The position numbers and the translations under genes are program-made. Source: Kitagawia praeruptora (Eukaryota; Streptophyta; Magnoliopsida; Apiales; Apiaceae). From it: a stretch of 64,000 bases of DNA. Location of the stretch: positions 126,540,001 through 126,604,000 of the forward strand of contig CM075350.1 in assembly GCA_037693485.1 (NCBI GenBank). Direction: 5' to 3'. This document shows, one piece after another, positions 23,020 to 34,132 of the stretch; the first letter of the stretch is position 1; the number at the start of each line of letters is the position of its first letter. The notes under the pieces are model-generated. The model was given only the letters and a program-made list of their open reading frames with translations, ran no database searches and had not been told where the DNA came from.

Positions 23020-23258
23020 ATTATGCCATCAGCTTTTGCTGCTCTGGATCCGGAGGATGACCCGCCACTGGAAGGCTGGGGCTGGCAGGTACGAATTGAC
23101 TTCACACTGACAAGGGTTTATACTATTTTATGTAGCGAAAAGAACATATATATCAAGTATCAAAGTATTTAATCAGATTTTAATGTACCTTCCAACAGCT
23201 GAAAAAATCTTCATGAGGTTCTGGTGACAATGGTCTTCTGGAAAATTTTCAGCAATAA
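23020..23258 (-). pseudogene. Captured fragment of a La-related protein 6 (LARP6) gene
   Basis: Two minus-strand exons, 23258-23189 and 23106 to about 23020, joined by a GT-AG intron, encode VIAENFPEDHCHQNLMKIF then SAVGSVKSIRTCQPQP and a serine/glycine-rich run ending SRAAKADGIMF. This matches the start of the RNA recognition motif of plant LARP6-type RNA-binding proteins as I know the family. Coding ends abruptly near 23020, where CACTA-type sequence takes over, so the rest of the RRM is missing. Intron retention shows capture from genomic DNA, not from mRNA. Identification is from memory of the family. Confidence 0.65.
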
Positions 23259-23518
23259 CTATATAGGACTATTACCAACCAAATGACATAGATAAGTGAA
23301 AGAGAAAAGATCAGATGAACAAAGACATTCCAAATATCTCATTCAAACTCTACAACATTTAAAAAATTATAGCAGGTACACCAGTACCAAGGCAACCTGA
23401 TCTCTGGTGTGTAAAACAAAAGATTAGCTAATGACAATGCATATAGCAAAAAACAAAATTTAAATATGTCTCTACAAATTACAAATAAAATAGCTGCTAA
23501 TATCTTACTACCTCCAAA

Positions 23519-25160
23519 ACCTGAGTTTGGAATGAATGTCCAATCCTGATCTAAAATACGCTGGAAACTCTGCAAACAGATTGTCATTAATAATTTAGGT
23601 TGTAAATAAACATTGACAAACATTGTTTCATTAGAAGATATTCAAATATGTCCTAAGGTGTTGGTGTCATATATTATGCATGCTCTCACCATACTGTGAA
23701 TGAATGCACTTTTAACCACTAATTTTTTTTAATTAAATGGTCAGATTGAGGACGTGTTCCCCATAATCCCAAACACCATAGTTTGAATATTCACAGCAGT
23801 TTCCTTTAATCCAGTTATCTGATTGATGCTTCTATACTTGTTTGCCCTCGGACAGTCCCATGAGTCAAAAACTACATTTATTGCCAACTACATCTGTTTC
23901 TTTGGATCTGCATAAAGACAAGCAAGCAGAACAGAATTTAGAAGCTATACTCTCTTGCTCCACAGAATATAATAAGTTGGTGATCATACTTGATACCTGA
24001 AGGAAATTCTCCACCAGTAGCTTTAACGTAGAATAACAGGCATTGAAATTCTCCATCATGCCAGACATTGAAATCTACACGTGAGAATAACAGAAAATGG
24101 TAAGAAAAGCAGCTAAGAAAAGGAAGTAACATAGAGGAAGCAACATAATCTTCTGAGAGTAATAAAATATCTTAGTTACTCTTTTTTCAAATAAAAGGTA
24201 CTCCTTGTTTTTTGTTTTTTCCCTTTTATTAATTTAACTTGCACAAATGATAACTTTAATAACCTATACAAAAAACATGCTTAATTAATACGCTACTTTA
24301 AAAAAGTACCACTTGAAAGATTATAACATGTTTATAACAAACCAAAAAAGTACTCAAAACTCAAATCAAAAAATTTGTTGCCTACCCGAATTTAAATAAT
24401 GTAAATCACTTCACTAATAAGTAATTACTTCATGGATGCTAACTCTATTGCACCTTTCATTTTAAGGCGGGAAGAGCAACCGAATCAAGCCACACATATA
24501 TATATATATATCATCTTGAGCGAGGCTTAACCACCAAAGAACAATCAAGCCACACATATATATTTCATCTTGAGCGAGGCTTAACCACCAAAGAACAGTG
24601 GGACTCAAGTAAACTCTTACGTAATCTCCAATGTTACCACATTAAGTCTAATATTAATTTTAAGCTGACACTTTCGACATTAATTTTCTGCTACATAGTT
24701 GTCTATTTAAGGCTCCAACAAAGGATCCAAATTAATTTGAAACTAGCATCTTTATGAAGTGAATAGTACTACCCTTCATATTTAAGTCTAATAGCAGCAT
24801 AGAAACCCACCACGAAGAATGGATAGCTTCTTCTGTACAACCAGTGGGTACCAGATCAACTGAATCAAAAGTTAAACAACTTCTTATGTTCACTAAGCAA
24901 CTTATGATAAACTATTGGCAATGTAATATCTTAATTTAATGTTAGGATCCAATGTTATTCACATTAATCTTGTAACTGATTTTGGAATGAAACTTGTTGG
25001 GGTACTTAAAGAGCATGCAACTTGAATTTTAAGTTTCTATAACAGTAAAGAGATATGTAAAAGATAGTATAAGGACTACATACCTCTACTTTTCGAACAC
25101 GGGCTTCATGTTCAAGTTGTTGAAGTTTCTTTTGCTTGTTCACACCTTGTTCTGTACTTC
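23519..25160 (-). pseudogene. Further putative captured exons inside the CACTA element
   Basis: Minus-strand segments with good splice borders but unknown identity: about 24076-23999 and 23575-23519, which read in one frame as NFNACYSTLKLLVENFLQ then SFQRILDQDWTFIPNSGFGG; and about 25155-25083, reading STEQGVNKQKKLQQLEHEAR. They lie upstream of the LARP6-like exons in the same orientation. They could be the 5' part of the same captured gene or of a different one. I cannot match them to a known domain. Confidence 0.35.
24484..24598. repeat. Short tandem duplication
   Basis: About 57-bp unit AATCAAGCCACACATATATA to CCACCAAAGAAC present twice, differing in the length of the TA run. Confidence 0.75.
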
Positions 25161-25393
25161 TCCATTTCATACCAGAATGTTAATATTAATTTACTTGTTC
25201 ACATAATGCTTTCTTGAGCATGTTTTGAGCTAAATTAAAACTAGAACTTAAACATTATGTGTACAAGCATACCTTAATATGTATGATGAATTGATGAGAA
25301 TAGCAATTGCTAAAAGCAATAACAATATACTTGATCATACATAAATGCCACGAAATGATTTTACATCTAGGCATACACTCTGTATGCATCATA

Positions 25394-25476
25394 AACACAA
25401 GTCAATTAACCAAATAAAAACTCAAACCAACCCTAAATCAAAACACAAGTCAATTAACCAAATAAAAACTCAAACA
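25394..25476. repeat. Short tandem duplication
   Basis: ACACAAGTCAATTAACCAAA followed by TAAAAACTCAAAC is present twice, 40-45 bp apart. Confidence 0.7.
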
Positions 25477-25479
25477 AAC

Positions 25480-25990
25480 AGAAGGCATACCTCAAATTAA
25501 ACCAATAGACTCAAAGCCCTAAAATTAACTCGAGAGATGAATATTGAATTTCAAATTCAAGGCCAAACATCCTACCCAAACAAATTCAAGCTACCCACTT
25601 TAAATTCAAGCTCTAGGTGAAACAAAAAATTAGGGTTCACTACATACCCCCAATTTAAAATTAAATCAAATACACCCACTTACCAATCGTGCTTACCCGC
25701 TTACGAATTAAGTTTTCAAGCACACCCAGCAAAAACAAAACACACTGAGAAGGTTAAGAGTAGAAAGAAGTTGGTCTATAGCAGCTTGCAGACACGCACA
25801 GCACAATCCAACACATTACAACAGCTTACAAATATATTTTGCGTTAATTCAACACACAACTCAATTCAACAATGTAAACCGAACCTCGTTATGTGTATAA
25901 GTGAGTGTGTGTTTTGAAAGAGATAGTGAGAAACAGAGAAGCTGGGGAGAGAGATGGGTAGCGGCCAAAACAAATTAGGGGAAATGTTAG
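25480..25990 (-). promoter_or_regulatory. Possible captured promoter/5' UTR inside the CACTA element
   Basis: Read on the minus strand this has the look of a plant gene leader: a CTCTCTC-rich block (about 25920-25960) followed by ACACACACTCACTTATACAC. It lies upstream of, and in the same orientation as, the captured exons. There is no independent proof of promoter activity. Confidence 0.3.
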
Positions 25991-26639
25991 TAAGGCGGGG
26001 GAATGAAATTTTTCTAAGGGGGGAAATGTTTTATTAGAAAAGTGGGAAAATGTTCTGTACTTGTTTTTTGTGCTTTCGGTGAGACTACATTATATTCTTA
26101 ATTTTTATAAATTCTTGATTATTTTTATCAAAAGTATTTAGTTTTCAAATAAGTAGAATTGATATTTTCATAAAAAAAACTTTACGAAATATTTTCAAAT
26201 TAAAATTAGTTAAAAAAATCATCTTTTCATTCCTATTTAATTTAATGTTTTTGATATAACAAATAAATTCATTTCACAATTTTTCTATTGTTTTAGGTAA
26301 AGTGTTATTTATTGTGTAAATTATTTTTAATACATATATATAATTTTTTAATTAAAAAATATAAAAAATTTAAATTTATCAATTTTAAAATTATTGAAAA
26401 ATACATTACTTTTGAAAAAAATACCATTAACTCCAATTCAAATTCTAAAAAAATAAATAAATCCTTTTTTAAGAATTTTTATCACTTTTATGTAAAATGA
26501 TTATTAAATTTATATTTTAATAACCATATACAACATCTACGCCAACACTTACCATGTCAACGCTAACACAAATACTCGGTGTTGTAATAGGTAAGGTTGA
26601 ATATAGCTACGGCATCACTTTTTTAGATGGCAACACCAT

Positions 26640-28080
26640 GAATTATTTTTTTGAATGATTTCTTTGACTATCGAACCGTACGGATGTTAATAAACACTCA
26701 TTTTAATGTTGGAAAAATTTAGTAAAAAAATAGAAAGGTCGGTTTGTTCAAGATTTTAACAAAAACGTAGTAAAAGTGTTGTTTCCTATAAGGGGGCACG
26801 ATCCAGATTCACTGAATATTTTTTTTGAATGATTTCTTCGACGATCGAACCGTACGAATGTTAATAAACACTCATTTTAGTGTTGGGAAAAAATAATCAA
26901 GAAATAAAAATGTCGGTTTGTTCAAGATTTTAACAAAAATGTAATAAAAGTGTTATTTCCTATAACGGGGCATGATCTAGATTCACTGAATAATTTTTTT
27001 GAATGATTTATTCGACGATCGAACCGTACGAATGTTAATAAACACTCATTTTAGTGTTGGGAAAAAATAATCAAAAAATTAAAATGTCGGTTTGTTCAAG
27101 ATTTTAACAAAAATGTAGTAAAAGTGTTGTTTCCTATAACGGGGCACGATCTAGATTCACTGAATAATTTTTTTGAAAGATTTCTTAGACGATCGAACCG
27201 TACGAATGTTAATAAACACTCATTTTAGTGTTGAGAAAAAATAATCAAAAAATAAAAATGTCGGTTTGTTCAAGATTTTAACAAAAATGAAGTAAAAGTG
27301 TTGTTTCCTATAACGGGGCACGATCTAGATTCACTAAATAATTTTTTTGAATGATTTCTTCGACGATAGAGCCGTACGGATGTTAATAAACACTCATTTT
27401 TGTGTTGGAAAAAAATAATCAAAAAATAAAAAAGTCGGTTTGTTCAAGATTTTAATAAAAACGAAGTAAAAGTGTGGTTTCCTATAACAGGGCACGATCT
27501 AGATTCACTCAATAATTTTTTTGAATGATTTCTTCGACGATCAAACCGTACGAATGTTAATAAACACTCATTTTAGTGTTGGGAAAAAAATAATCAAAAA
27601 ATAAAAATGTCAGTTTGTTCAAGATTTTAACAAAAATGTAGTAAAAGTGTTGTTTCCTATAACGGGGCACGATCTAGATTCACTGAATAATTTTTTTGAA
27701 AGATTTCTTAGACGATCGAACCGTACGAATGTTAATAAACACTCATTTTAGTGTTGAAAAAAAATAATCAAAAAATAAAAATGTCGGTTTGTTCAAGATT
27801 TTAACAAAAATGAAGTAAAAGTGTTGTTTCCTGTAACGGGGCACGATCTAGATTCAATAAATAATTTTTTTGAATGATTTCTTCGACGATCGAGCCGTAC
27901 GGATGTTAATAAACACTCATTTTTGTGTTGGAAAAAAATAATCAAAAAATAAAAAGGTTTGGTGGTAGGGGATTTTAACAAAAATGTAGTAAAAGTGCAT
28001 CTTCCGATAACAGGGCACGATCTAGATTTACTGAATAACTTTTTTTTAATGATTTATTTGATGATCGAACCTTAAGTATG
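26640..28080 (+). repeat. 174-bp tandem repeat array with three-unit higher-order pattern
   Basis: Eight to nine units; the GAATGATTTCTTCGACGATC landmark starts at 26653, 26827, 27001, 27175, 27349, 27523, 27698, 27872 and (degraded) 28048, so spacing is 174-176 bp. Each unit contains ATCGAACCGTACGAATGTTA, GTTTGTTCAAGATTTTAAC and GGGGCACGATCTAGATTCAC. Variants recur every three units: the GAAAGATTTCTTAG form at 27175 and 27698, and the GAGCCGTACGGATG form at 27349 and 27872. This implies expansion of a block of about 523 bp. No coding potential. Confidence 0.9.
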
Positions 28081-29449
28081 TCAAGATCCATCATCTGTAA
28101 TGTTATTGCCAAAATTTTAGAAAAAAAAAATTATTTGATTGGATAATTTAACGGTCAACTAGTATTTTGACTAGCGAAAACGATCGGTTATATACAGAAT
28201 CGGTCGGTTTTCTTATTTTTATTTTTGAGAACGGTCGGTTATATATGAAGACGGTCGGTTTTCTGGCGTTGCAATGGTAAAAAACGGTCGGTTTTATATG
28301 AAGACGGTCGGTTTTCTGGGTTTTTAAAGAAAAAATTGCAGATTATGCCTTTCCATTTCATTACATTTCAATATTACAATCACCACTAAGCCATTCAACA
28401 TTAACAAATTACAGATTCACCACACCATTCAACTTCATAAAAACATAATTAAACATACAAACATAAATGCTACGAATTTAATGTTCACAAACAACATTAA
28501 TACTCAACTTCGTGAAAAGCATCAAAACTAAGTTTACAAACATTATTCAATTTCGTCAAAACCATCATCGTCTTCATCATCACCAGACAATACGATCTTA
28601 TTCTTTTTCATTTTCTTCACCTTCTTCTTCTTCTTCTTAAACATTCAATATCAACCAAATACACCAGAGATATGCCCAAATCATGATTTGATGCAGGTAG
28701 TTAGGATACCATTGTAGGATTTCCATGCAGTAAAACACAACGATAACAATGATAACTATAAAAAAATTCGAAATCCAAAACCATTGATCCATGTATAAGG
28801 GGAATAATTTGGAGAAAGAGTTTTTTTACTCCAAATTTCGAAAATGAAAGTTAAAGGGAGAGGAATTTTGGTGAAGTGGATGTAGGGATAGAGATGAAAT
28901 TTGGTGAAGTGGTTTGTTTAAATGAAATTTGGCAAAAAATTTGAATTTTTTAGTTTGGGCTCCATTTTTAAAATTTTTGTGAAATCAAGGCTTATTTCCG
29001 ACCAATATGTGGTCGGTTATGAGTTTGATAAAAAAATTGAATTTTTCATTTGGGCGGTATTTTCGAAAAAAATTTAGTCTGGGCTCCATTTTTAAAATTT
29101 TTGTAAAATCAAGGCTTATTTCCGACCGATATGTGGTCGGTTATGAGTTTGATCAAAAATTTGAATTTTTCAATTGGGCAGTATTTTCGAAATTTAGAAA
29201 TTTGCATAACCGACCACCTAAAACCGACCACCTAAAACCGACCGTAGTGGTATCGGTCGGTTTTAGATGACGTGTCACAGAAACCGAAAATGTGAGTCAG
29301 CAAAACGGGCTCGGGTCCGCACCGGTCGGTTTTAGATGGTCGGTTTTATCATAAAACCGACTACCTACGGCAGCGGTCGGTTATAATCATTGGATTTGTG
29401 ATGGTCGGTTTTGTGACGGTCGGTTTAAAGCTGTTTTCTTGTAGTGACG

Positions 29450-30484
29450 GGATACGCAGAGATGTCCCCACGGGATACGCCCTATCTACCCACGGGATAC
29501 GCAGAGATATTTTAATATTTTAAAATTTTAAAATATTAAAATATTTTAATATTTTAAAATATTTTATATCCCGTGGCCCTATCTACCCACGGGATACGCC
29601 CTTGCCAGTGGCGTATCCCAAGCTTAGATTTTCACAGAAATTCCTCAAGTCTCTCTCGTCTCTCTCGAACTCTCTGGCGTCTCTCTCGCCGCCAGTCCTC
29701 TCCCGTCCCCGTCTCTTATCAATCTCTCGATATGAACATAGCAACGTGACGAGCACATCTGAATCTTACTTTTTCCTTTTGTTTTTCTTTGGTTCAGGCC
29801 CCACACGGGCTGTGTTCATCTTCGTCGGAAAATTACGAACGAATTAGGTTTCGAATTGGGTATATACATTTGGGCATTAGAAATTGATTAAAACTAGTCT
29901 AGGTTTGTAGAGAATTGAATTACGAATCGATTGGTATATAACACATGAACAGAAAACTGTTGGATGGTGTTGAATTGATGTTAGTCGGAATCACGCCAGA
30001 ATCGCAAGTTTGAATATAACTCGTGAGATCTCGACTTCCGACACTATATATATAATAAAATTGGTATAGGATTGTAGAGGAGATGAAGAGGATTTGATTG
30101 ATGTGAAACTTTTGAATGGAAAACGACGGGAAATGGGTTGACGAACAAAAAAAAAAAAAGAAATCGCCGGGTTGTCGCCGGTGGAGCTGGTGTCGCCTCT
30201 CTCTGCAATTGAAGAAGACAGTGGATACGCCACTTGAAAATGCGTATCTGGAGATGCGCATTTCCAAGCGGCGTATCTCAAGCTACAATCCATGCCTGGC
30301 ATCAGCGTGACACCATGTTGCTACGTTATCATCAGCGTGTCTTCATGACACTCCTATGTCAGTAACGTGTCTCCATAACACTCCTTCACCAGTAGCGTAT
30401 CTCGTGGGTATTTTGGGCCAACTTAACTGGCGGTGGATATTTTGGTTACATCTATTTAATTTGTGGGTAGATGGGCCTTCACCC
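29450..30484 (-). mobile_element. MULE-family copy A (truncated, host of the CACTA element)
   Basis: Inverted copy of the family at 35403-36376. Its outer end, read on the minus strand, begins GGGTGAAGGCCCATCTACCC at 30484 and carries repeated subterminal motifs GTATCTCGTGGGTATTTTGG, AGCGTGTCTTCATGACAC and similar. The other end is truncated in a palindromic AT block (29508-29572), with a few bases left of the CACTA insertion. The interior (29600-30250) shares with copy C a CTCTCTCGTCTCTCTCG leader-like block and a sequence that may be a captured exon. ORFs here are not convincing genes. Confidence 0.65.
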
Positions 30485-30502
30485 TACAAAGTAGGTATTT
30501 TA

Positions 30503-30682
30503 ATTCTGGATTTTAAAGGATTTTTTTGGATTCTAAACATCCAGGTGTATTCAATTTGAATTATTAAAAATCCATTAAAATTCGAGTGTATTCAATTGAG
30601 ATTTTTAAAAATCCACTAAAATTTGGGTGTATTTAATTTGGATTTTAAAAAGTCTATAAAAATCTTGGTGTATTCAATTTAG
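30503..30682 (+). repeat. Degenerate tandem repeat GTGTATTCAATTTG
   Basis: Four units of about 38-45 bp beginning GTGTATTCAATTT at about 30543, 30588, 30630 and 30668, each followed by AT-rich AAAATCCATTAAAAT. It resembles a widespread MITE interior, but no TIR or TSD was found. Confidence 0.55.
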
Positions 30683-30935
30683 TGTTAATCCGAATATACT
30701 TGTAGAAGGGGGGTTGAATACAAATATAAGTAATTGAGTCTGATTTTTGCTTGATTAGATGAACAAGAACAAACGAATAAATCAAACTTGTTTGTATTAA
30801 TAAGATCAAATACAAACTCTACCAAAGGTGTACAAATACCTTTAGCAGCTGCTGACAATACAAATCTCTCTCTGTTTGTTCACTCGTATATTCACGATGA
30901 TTACAAACTCACGAACTCTTTTTACAATGATATAG

Positions 30936-32357
30936 TGATAAGTGGATTTTATATCCACTTGGAATGCTTCATATTGGCTTAAATTGATTACTTGGCCTCA
31001 AGTATGTGGTGTGTTTAATGTGTTTTCATTGAGTTTTGCAGAACTAAGAGTTTGAGGTTAAATTGATTAAAAATTCGGATTTTCCGGGGAGGTTGCGCAG
31101 TCTACACTGTTTTGGCCATATCTGGAGTTCTAGAAGTCCGTTTTGGACGATCTTACTGTCCACGCGAAGCTTGGAAAATTTTCTACAATCTTGGACAGAA
31201 TGCTGGGCGCTGGCAGCGCTTGGTGGGTGCTGGCAGCGCACGCGAGGCTGGGAAAGGCTGAAATTCTATCTTGTTTCGAATTAAATTGTATTTTTAGGTC
31301 TTTTCTTGTTGGAAAAGTATTCTAGGGCCTATATAAACACTACCTATCATTGTAAATCATATAAATTACTTAGAATTAGTTAGAATAACATAGAGGGAGA
31401 TGAGAGAGATTTGGAGAAGGATTCCCAACGCTCGTGACAAGCAACGGAAATCTAGATCTACTTCATCTTTTCTATTCTTCTATGCTCGTTTTGGATTTGT
31501 TTTCTAAACTCTATTGCTCTTATTTAGTATTCAGATCTTGTTTTAATATCATGGTTTCACTTGATCCCATGATGACGAGCGGTTCGTTTATGAACTAATC
31601 GTTGTCATGGGATTCTAACGGATTTATTTATGGAGCTTTAGTATCTTGATGCTTTAAAGATCTGTGTGTGATGTATATTTGATATCCTCATATGGTTATG
31701 CTTAATTGTTAGATGCGTAGCTAACATCTAATCTGTTAATCTCTTGTGAAGTAAAAGTGGATCTTGAGATTTAGAACTTGTCATGCTAGCATAGGTTCAT
31801 AATTGTTTATTAATATGATTCGTAGTGTAAGATGAAAATACTTATACTGCCATGAGTGATCTTTGTGGATAACTTGTTCTTCAACCGTTATGTGTTCAAA
31901 TTCTATAGACATATAGGGTCTAAGCATAATTGGTGTCTATCCATCTTCTATCTCTTTTGTGGATGTATGGGTAGTTTGGTATACGTATGCTGACAGATAG
32001 CGTGTACTTATTTCGTGTTATCCGATCAGATATCATAACCATTGCATATAGTGATTAAAGGCGTCAGATCTAAGCGAAGTATTTAATGAAGTTAGGATCC
32101 CATGTTTTCTCTTGCATAAGTAATTCGATTCCAATTCTCATTAGTTAGTTAATTCTTAGTTTGTTAATTTACTTCTTAGTTAATTTAGTTAATTAAAACC
32201 CAAATTTGTTAATTGTCTTAGCAGTGAATAAAAACCATACATTGTTGCATAGGTACATTGACTGAATTGAAACCTAAACCAGATCTCTGTGGGAACGAAC
32301 ACAACTTTATTCTATATTACTTGTGACCACGTACGCTTGCGTGATTTTGTGTTAACA
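30936..32357 (+). mobile_element. Athila-like solo LTR
   Basis: 1422 bp, from TGATAAGTGG to TTTTGTGTTAACA, with perfect TSD TATAG (30931-30935 and 32358-32362). It aligns over its whole length with the LTRs at 855 and 7354 but is clearly diverged and has a much smaller GCGC hairpin zone (about 31200-31245). The starting palindrome (30940-30960) and TATA box (31330-31337) are conserved. A solo LTR with intact TSD indicates LTR-LTR recombination. Confidence 0.92.
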
Positions 32358-32362
32358 TATAG

Positions 32363-32740
32363 ATATCAACTAATAACAGAAAGTAATAACAATACATGGT
32401 AATGTTCTGCCGACCAGTTGATAGTTTCCATCAATAGTTATAGTTTCTTTTCTTCATGCATACTTCTTGCCATTCTTCAAAACAACGATCCTGTTTTATA
32501 GCACTTTTTAGTTTCCGCAGCATCCAGAATGACATCATCAGTATTACATCTCATATCAGGATTTCACATTGCATCAGGACTTGACATCCCATCAGGATTT
32601 AACTTGTCGCATCAGGATCTGATCATAGTTCCTGAAATACAGTCCTTGACACACTGTTTCTGACTAAAACTCTGCAGTTTACTGACTAACTTATATATCC
32701 TATACAAAGTGCTAAATCCTTCATAATATCAGGATATTAC
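32363..32740 (-). other. Remainder of the copia LTR remnant
   Basis: Right-hand part of the interrupted minus-strand LTR. It contains short ATCAGGA repeats (ACATCTCATATCAGGAT, CCCATCAGGATTTAAC, CGCATCAGGATCTG) around 32550-32630. Confidence 0.45.
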
Positions 32741-32856
32741 AAGAAGTATATATATAGGCTAAGGTTCTAAAGAAAACACTCTTAAAAGGAGAACAAGAGA
32801 ACCATTCTCCACCACACCCACCCACACACACACACACACGGTTTCTATTTGATACT

Positions 32857-32911
<55 letters not shown>

Positions 32912-32916
<5 letters not shown>

Positions 32917-33535
32917 CTGATCAAATGAGACCCCCTCATATTTCTTGTATTTTAGAGGGCCCCGCCAAGGGCATCCAATACGAAAAAGGCTTATAATTCT
33001 ACCCTCTATCCATTTATGAAAAGAAAAAAAAATTGAAAAAAAAATGATGACGTGGCAGCAGTTTTTTTTTTAATTTTTAAATTTTTTTATGAATAAATAG
33101 ATGGTATAATTATAAGACTTTTTTGTATTGGGTGCCCTTGGCGGGGCCCTTTAGAATAGATAAAATATGAGGGGGACTCATTATAAGAGAGGGATATATA
33201 AGGAGGTGCTCAAATGAGACCCCTCTTATAATGAGACCCTCTCTTATAATGAGTCCCCCTCATATTTTATCTATTCTAAAGGGCCCCGCCAGGGGCACCC
33301 AATACAAAACAGTCTTATAATTCTACCCTCTATTTATTCATAAAAAAAAAAAATTTAAAAAAAATGATGACATGGCAGTAGTTTTTTAATCTTTTTTGAT
33401 GAATGGATAGAGGATATAATTATGAGCATTTTTCGTATTGGGTGCCCCTGGCGGGGCCCTTTAGAATAAAAGATATATGAGGGAGACTCATTATAAGAGA
33501 GGGTCTCATTATAAGGGGGTCTCATTTGAGCAACC

Positions 33536-33540
<5 letters not shown>
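32912..33540. mobile_element. Pair of palindromic MITEs inside a (TA)n microsatellite
   Basis: Bounded by long (TA)n tracts (32863-32911 and 33541-33593). The ends are TAGGGCTGATCAAATGAGAC and, inverted, TAGGGGGTTGCTCAAATGAG. There are two related units, about 32912-33197 and 33198-33540. Each is a hairpin whose arms carry TAGAGGGCCCCGCCAAGGGC-like sequence and its inverse CCTGGCGGGGCCCTTTAGAA. Insertion into TA repeats is typical of Micron-type MITEs; that name is inference. Confidence 0.75.

Positions 33541-33593
<53 letters not shown>
33541..33593. repeat. (TA)n microsatellite
   Basis: About 26 TA dinucleotides directly after the MITE pair. A matching tract precedes the pair at 32863-32911, and a (CA)n tract lies at 32825-32839. 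Confidence 0.95.
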
Positions 33594-33596
<3 letters not shown>

Positions 33597-34132
33597 CAAA
33601 TTTTAATCATTTTGATCAATCAAAAATCAAAGAAGGATATGTATAATGGGAAGGAGAGAGAATATTATAACCTTTTAATTATTATATGAATAAATAAATA
33701 GTTTAATTTGTTTTAAAAAAAATTGTCGTTTAAGGGCAGTCCTAAAGTTATTGTTGCATATCGTACATTATATTTTCTCAAAATTACCTCACATGTGTGC
33801 ACTATGCCACCATCATGACCAATACTTCATTTGCTAATTTTCCTCTAAGACTATCCTAGGCTGCAAAATGATTATTCGAAATGAAAATTAATATACATAT
33901 ATTTCATGTTTCTTTCGTATTAACAAAAGTAACATATATATTAGTAATTTTCATAATATATTAATAAAATTATATAATTGACATGTTTGTTTTCTTAATA
34001 TATTTAAGTTATATTCATAGTAATCAAAATAAAGTTAATAATAGTATATTTTTTTGAATTATAATTTTAACCCAATTAAAAAGAATGAAAATAAATTCAA
34101 AATGTATTTTGTACTAAAATTCTATATAAAAT
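33594..34132. other. AT-rich intergenic, nothing recognised
   Basis: Strongly AT-rich sequence with no gene, RNA or clear repeat. Confidence 0.5.

Larger units (their letters stand above)
22276..29446. mobile_element. Non-autonomous CACTA (En/Spm) element, 7.2 kb
   Basis: Termini CACTACAAGAAAACAGCTTT (22276) and its exact inverse ending TTCTTGTAGTG (29446), with 3-bp TSD ACG (22273-22275 and 29447-29449). Subterminal zones (22305-22820 and 28170-29430) carry many GGTCGGTTAT/ATAACCGACC motifs in both orientations. No transposase domain is recognisable, so it is probably mobilised in trans. Cargo: gene fragments on the minus strand (23020-25980) and a 174-bp tandem array (26640-28080). The insertion site is inside a MULE-family copy: joining the flanks restores CCCACGGGATACGC, a sequence repeated nearby at about 29490. 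Confidence 0.92.
30683..32741 (-). mobile_element. Copia LTR remnant, split by an Athila-like solo LTR
   Basis: Read on the minus strand, the end at 30683 (AACCCCCCTTCTACAAG followed by TATATTCGGATTAACA) matches the 3' end style of the SIRE-like LTR at 52690-52722. The other end is probably TGTAATATCCTGATATTATG at 32741. Without the inserted solo LTR it is about 630 bp. No TSD was found and no internal region is attached, so it is a solo or truncated LTR. The left boundary is better supported than the right. Confidence 0.55.

Noticed and set aside
26640..28080. CRISPR-like array
   Set aside because: Units are 174-bp contiguous tandem repeats without unique spacers, and the host is a plant nucleus.
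29602..30302. Short ORFs shared by MULE copies A and C (for example ending GKLRTN)
   Set aside because: Similar in both copies only because the copies are homologous; frames differ (one is broken at the start) and no domain is recognisable. Possible captured exon, but not enough to call a gene.
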